Shown one piece after another: positions 14,815-18,170 of a stretch of DNA of 18,170 nt; positions within the stretch are counted from its first letter, which is position 1; each line of letters starts with the position of its first letter. Origin of the DNA: a bacterium (GTDB taxonomy: Bacteria; Actinomycetota; Acidimicrobiia; Acidimicrobiales; UBA8592); the NCBI GenBank assembly GCA_002713605.1, contig PATL01000032.1, forward strand, positions 1 to 18,170. Reading direction: 5' to 3'. A program made the position numbers and the translations under genes. The notes under the pieces were generated by a model, which did not search any database, had not been told where the DNA came from, and was given only the letters and a program-made list of their open reading frames with translations.

Positions 14815-16011
14815 ATGAGTAATAATCGTGAAGTGGTCATTGTTGATGCGGTTCGTTCTGCTACTGCCAAGCCCAATAGTAGGCTTTCGCGATTCCATGT
14901 CACTGACTTACTTGGTGATGTGTTGCAGTCGTTATTTGAGAGGAACAAAGTTGATCCTAATGAAGTTGATCACGTCGCAGGTGGTTGTATCGCTCAAGTT
15001 GGTGAACAGGCGAACAATGTTACTCGTACGGCGTGGCTTGCGGCTGGGCTTCCTATGCATATTGGGGCCTCAACTACATCTACGCAGTGTGGATCTGGTC
15101 AACATGCAAATACGTGGGCTCATTCCCTTATCGGGTCCGGAATGGCTGACATAGTTGTGGTTTGTGGAGTTGAATCGATGTCGCATGTTCCGATGGCATC
15201 GCAAATTCCTTTCGATGCTGATGGGAAAGCTTATTTAGGTGACCGTTATACAGATAGATATAAGGAGATGTATGACCCTACTAACCAACTTGAGGGAGCT
15301 GAGCGAATTGCATCAAAATGGAATTTGACGCGTGAGGAGTTAGATCATTTTGGTGTGCGCTCTCAAAATCGAGCTGCCATTGCTTGGGATGAGGGGCGAT
15401 TTGAAGGCCAAATTATTCCTTTTGATGTTCATGGTGATAGTTCAGATATGCATGTGCGTGATGAGGGGCTTCGGGAGACAACCTATGAGGGTTTAGCGAA
15501 ACTCAAACCCATTGCAGGGGTTGGCTATTTTTCGGAACCGGCGAAATATCACACTGCAGGTACTGCATCGCAGCTTGCTGATGCTTCCTCAGCGCTACTT
15601 GTAATGAGTAAGGAGAAAGCCGATGAATTGGGACTAACTCCTTTGGCAAAAGTCATTAGTTCCTGCTTAGTGGGAAGTGACCCTGCTTTGATGCTGACAG
15701 GGCCCATACCAGCGACCCAAAAGCTGCTGTTAGAAACGGGCCTTACAACTGATGACATTGATATCTTTGAGATAAATGAAGCATTCGCTGCAGTTGTGCT
15801 TGCTTGGGCGAAAGAAATGAAGATAGCAATAGACGATCGCGTGAATCCAAACGGTGGGGCAATCGCAATAGGTCATGCATTGGGGTCAACTGGGCCTCTC
15901 TTGATCACGAAAACTGTGCACGAGCTTCAACGATCTGGTGGAAAATTCGGTCTAATAAGTATGTGTTGCGGTGGGGGATTGGGTACCGGAACGATTATTG
16001 AAAGTCTTTAG
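14815..16011 (+). CDS. Thiolase (acetyl-CoA acyltransferase family)
   Basis: This 398-residue thiolase is at the normal family length. The nucleophile is Cys92 in STQCGSGQ. NEAFA (321-325), His354 in GGAIAIGHALGSTG and Cys384 in MCCGGGLG complete the catalytic set, so it should be active. VIVDAVRSATAK (9-20) is the usual N-terminal block, but with ATAK where many thiolases read 'TPxG'. Such enzymes cleave 3-oxoacyl-CoA to acetyl-CoA and a shortened acyl-CoA, or run the reverse condensation. Its place after a Rieske oxygenase and an SDR suggests the degradative direction, as a last step for a ring or side chain. It starts 61 nt after the Rieske gene. Its 3' end overlaps the convergent gene by 17 nt. 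Confidence 0.93.
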   Translation: MSNNREVVIVDAVRSATAKPNSRLSRFHVTDLLGDVLQSLFERNKVDPNEVDHVAGGCIAQVGEQANNVTRTAWLAAGLPMHIGASTTSTQCGSGQHANTWAHSLIGSGMADIVVVCGVESMSHVPMASQIPFDADGKAYLGDRYTDRYKEMYDPTNQLEGAERIASKWNLTREELDHFGVRSQNRAAIAWDEGRFEGQIIPFDVHGDSSDMHVRDEGLRETTYEGLAKLKPIAGVGYFSEPAKYHTAGTASQLADASSALLVMSKEKADELGLTPLAKVISSCLVGSDPALMLTGPIPATQKLLLETGLTTDDIDIFEINEAFAAVVLAWAKEMKIAIDDRVNPNGGAIAIGHALGSTGPLLITKTVHELQRSGGKFGLISMCCGGGLGTGTIIESL

Positions 16012-17470
16012 CGTTCAACTCGGCCTTTTGAATTAGGTTATTGAGCATGCGGGAAAAGATAATCACATGCGCTGGAAGAAGCGCATACCAGTAGGCTCTG
16101 CCAAGGACCCCTTTCGGAACAAATAGGGCCTGTTGAGTCACTAATGAATTGCCGTTCTCTAACCGCTTCACATTCCATTCAAGCCATGCATGACCAGGGA
16201 CTTTCATTTCGGCAAGTAACTGTAATCGATTCTCATTTATTGAAGTGACTTTAAAGAAATCGACGGTGTCACCAATTCGTAAATCGGTAGGGTGTCGTCT
16301 TCCTCGTCGAAGACCAACGCCACCTAATAGTTTGTCAACAAAGCCGCGAATTGCCCAGAGCCAATTAAATGCAAACCATCCATTATTGCCACCTACAGAA
16401 GAGATCGTTCGCATCAAAGATTCTTCAGGGGCTTGAGATATTGTTTCTCTCCTATCGACGAGTATCTTTCCGCCCGACCAAACAGGGTCTGACGATTCAG
16501 GGATAGCTGGATCTTTGAAACTACTAGTGTCAGACCACCGAGTAGGGATCTCTAATTCTTTGATCCTAGCGAGAGCTTTACCGATAGCTGCCTCAAGGCT
16601 ATCCCGGTTTGAAAGGGAATTAGTTTCCGTATCTTTGTTTTGCACTACGACATCTGTGGTCAAGGAATCAATAAGAGCTCGAGCCAAGGTAAAGGGAAGT
16701 GGGCTAACTAAATTGACCCAATGTGAGGAGAGGCGCGGCGTTAGGACTGGAACAGGGAGAATTACCCTTCTCCGAAGGCCAGCGACTTTGGTGTAGGCGT
16801 GCATCATTTCTCGATAAGTGACCACTTCTGGGCCTCCTATCTCAAGGATGCTACTTTGCGGTGAGTCGGTATCAAGAACGTGGAGAAGATTCTCCAAGAC
16901 ATCCCCAATTGATATTGGTTGACACTTTGTCTTCGTGACCCAGCGTGGGACCACCATGACAGGAAGAACTTCGACGAGAGAGCGAAGCATTTCGAATGAC
17001 GCGCTACCGGATCCGATAATCACAGCTGCTCGTAACTCAGTTACGGGGGTAGGTCCCGCAGCAAGTATTTTCCCAACATTTTGGCGGCTTTGCAGATGAA
17101 GGGATTTCGCTAAGTTGTCTTCTCCGAGTCCACCGAGATAGATGACTTGTTTGAGTTTGCTTTGGTAAGCAGCTTCTGCAAAAACGCTAGCCATGTTCTC
17201 CTCAGCTTCTGCGAAATTTCGCTGAGCTGTCATCGAATGAACAAGGTAAAAGGCTCGATCGGCATCTGCTAGAGCAGTCAATGTTTGCTCTTTATTTTGG
17301 AGGTCAGCCTCAACAATGTCGACTTGATTCGACCACGAACGATTAGCTAGTGATTCTCTTGATCTTGTCACGCATCGAACGCGATATCCGGATTCAAGTA
17401 ATTTGGGAATAAGTCGTCCGCCAACGTAACCAGTCGAACCTGTAACGGCTATCAGTTCATCTCTGCGCAT
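15995..17470 (-). CDS. NmrA-like NAD(P)-binding oxidoreductase with C-terminal DUF2867
   Basis: This 491-residue two-domain protein starts with an atypical SDR/NmrA-like domain. It has TGSTGYVGG (10-18) as the nucleotide-binding loop, AFYLVHSM around 73-80 and IYLGGLGED around 119-127. GSGSASFEMLRSLVE and LPVMVVPRWV follow, as in the known long family of these proteins. From about residue 335 a second domain matches DUF2867 in style, with RIGDTVDFFKV, PGHAWLEWNV and a hydrophobic YWYALLPAHVIIF segment near the end. Length and order match the common actinobacterial architecture. Substrate and reaction are unknown. AGGA lies about 8 nt before the ATG. It is 19 nt downstream of folE and probably co-transcribed with it, though no functional link is evident. 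Confidence 0.85.
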   Translation of the reverse strand: MRRDELIAVTGSTGYVGGRLIPKLLESGYRVRCVTRSRESLANRSWSNQVDIVEADLQNKEQTLTALADADRAFYLVHSMTAQRNFAEAEENMASVFAEAAYQSKLKQVIYLGGLGEDNLAKSLHLQSRQNVGKILAAGPTPVTELRAAVIIGSGSASFEMLRSLVEVLPVMVVPRWVTKTKCQPISIGDVLENLLHVLDTDSPQSSILEIGGPEVVTYREMMHAYTKVAGLRRRVILPVPVLTPRLSSHWVNLVSPLPFTLARALIDSLTTDVVVQNKDTETNSLSNRDSLEAAIGKALARIKELEIPTRWSDTSSFKDPAIPESSDPVWSGGKILVDRRETISQAPEESLMRTISSVGGNNGWFAFNWLWAIRGFVDKLLGGVGLRRGRRHPTDLRIGDTVDFFKVTSINENRLQLLAEMKVPGHAWLEWNVKRLENGNSLVTQQALFVPKGVLGRAYWYALLPAHVIIFSRMLNNLIQKAELNAKDFQ

Positions 17471-17489
17471 AGATTTATCCTAATTGGTT

Positions 17490-18068
17490 TTAGGACTTGC
17501 CGATCATTCGGAGAGCTTCCATCCGAGATGACATATCTTCGCGGAATACTCCATGTACTGCGCTCGTCACTGTAGTTGAACCGGGTTTTTGCACGCCTCG
17601 CATGGACATGCACAAGTGCTCTGCCTCCACAACGACAATTACGCCCCGAGGTTCTAAAATTCTTTGTAGTGAATCGGCAACTTCGGTCGTTAAACGCTCC
17701 TGAACTTGAGGTCGTCTAGCATAGCCATCAACTATACGAGCGAGTTTAGATAGGCCAGTGATCCTGCCATTTGCACTTGGTATGTACCCTACGTGCGCTT
17801 CTCCTAAGAATGGAAGAAGGTGATGTTCGCATAGTGAATATAGAGGAATACTTTTAACAAGGATCAACTCGTCGTGGTCGTGCCCAACGTCAAAAGTTTT
17901 TTCTAAGTGATGCGACGGGTCTTCTAACAAGCCGCTGCATACTTCGGCATACATGCGGGCGACACGTGCGGGGGTGTCAAGGAGGCCATCGCGCTCGGGA
18001 TCTTCGCCGATAGCGTACAGGATTTCAGTAACTGCTCGTTCTATGCGTTCGTGATCAACCATATTCAT
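17490..18068 (-). CDS. folE: GTP cyclohydrolase I
   Basis: This 192-residue protein is a full-length GTP cyclohydrolase I, which converts GTP to 7,8-dihydroneopterin triphosphate, the first step of tetrahydrofolate synthesis. The zinc ligands are Cys80 and His83 in [10 protein letters not shown] and Cys153 in [21 protein letters not shown] (28-40), [18 protein letters not shown] (94-111) and RPQVQERLT (119-127) are invariant family blocks, and [10 protein letters not shown] (161-170) lies in the C-terminal core. It is the canonical type IA enzyme. The ATG at 18068 gives the usual short N-terminus; a second in-frame ATG two codons later is an alternative. No Shine-Dalgarno precedes either, so initiation may be leaderless or weak. 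The NmrA/DUF2867 gene follows after 19 nt. Confidence 0.96.
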   Translation of the reverse strand: MNMVDHERIERAVTEILYAIGEDPERDGLLDTPARVARMYAEVCSGLLEDPSHHLEKTFDVGHDHDELILVKSIPLYSLCEHHLLPFLGEAHVGYIPSANGRITGLSKLARIVDGYARRPQVQERLTTEVADSLQRILEPRGVIVVVEAEHLCMSMRGVQKPGSTTVTSAVHGVFREDMSSRMEALRMIGKS

Positions 18069-18170
18069 TGGTAATAGGGGGTAACCCTATCAAAGCATCT
18101 TCTATGCTCCTGTGCCAAACAGTCAAGGATTGAGTCTATATAGTCAAATATGAGATAATTAGCGCAGGAT
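18069..18170. other. Intergenic region upstream of folE, to window edge
   Basis: No coding sequence is seen in these 102 bases. On the plus strand, TTGAGT (18130-18135) and GATAAT (18154-18159), 18 bp apart, resemble a sigma70 promoter that would drive a gene beyond the right edge. On the minus strand, TTGACT sequences in the same area could be -35 elements for folE, without a convincing -10. A loose direct repeat (AGTCAA followed by TGAG) recurs with a 21-bp period at 18121 and 18142. Confidence 0.35.

Noticed and set aside
14757..14822. 21-codon ORF between the Rieske and thiolase genes
   Set aside because: It has no ribosome binding site and overlaps the thiolase start in another frame; possible upstream peptide but not supported.

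Overview
The window looks like chromosomal DNA from a free-living bacterium with a compact, moderately AT-rich genome. The best guess is an actinobacterium of the marine Acidimicrobiia type. The pointers are a secreted SpoIID/LytB protein with its GHGVGMSQYGA motif directly after the signal peptide, an NmrA-like/DUF2867 oxidoreductase, a thiolase of actinobacterial style, very short intergenic gaps and overlapping gene ends. This assignment is inference from protein style only; there is no rRNA or other marker gene. No tRNA, CRISPR array, insertion sequence or phage gene was seen.

Layout. (1) 1-1677, minus strand: the 5' part of a secreted SpoIID-domain protein that passes into FG-GAP repeats and runs off the left edge. 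(2) 1804-8151, plus strand: a tightly packed surface-polysaccharide operon. It holds a GT4 glycosyltransferase, an ABC-2 permease (Wzm/TagG type), its ATPase (Wzt/TagH type without a C-terminal sugar-binding domain), two more GT4-type glycosyltransferases, a lone protein resembling a glycosyltransferase N-terminal domain, and a 177-residue protein of unknown function. (3) 8156-12537, minus strand, tail-to-tail with the operon: four nucleotide-sugar genes transcribed in the order aminotransferase, Gfo/Idh/MocA dehydrogenase, UDP-sugar 6-dehydrogenase, non-hydrolysing 2-epimerase. (4) 12675-16011, plus strand: an SDR, a Rieske non-haem iron oxygenase alpha subunit and a thiolase. (5) 15995-18068, minus strand: an NmrA/DUF2867 oxidoreductase and GTP cyclohydrolase I (FolE).

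Regions 2 and 3 fit together. The four sugar genes match the Wbp-type route from UDP-GlcNAc to a 2,3-diamino-2,3-dideoxy uronic acid (UDP-ManNAc3NAcA type), except that the N-acetyltransferase step (WbpD) is not in the window. The sugar would be a donor for the glycosyltransferases, and the ABC transporter would export the finished glycan. The SpoIID protein at the left is a candidate cell-wall enzyme or surface protein.

Region 4 looks like a catabolic cassette: ring or C-H oxygenation, alcohol/ketone oxidoreduction, then thiolytic cleavage of a 3-oxoacyl-CoA. Its substrate cannot be read from the sequence, and no ferredoxin or reductase partner is present. I saw no clearly new system. The parts most worth following are the small unknown proteins of the glycan operon, the incomplete diamino-uronate pathway and the SpoIID/FG-GAP fusion.
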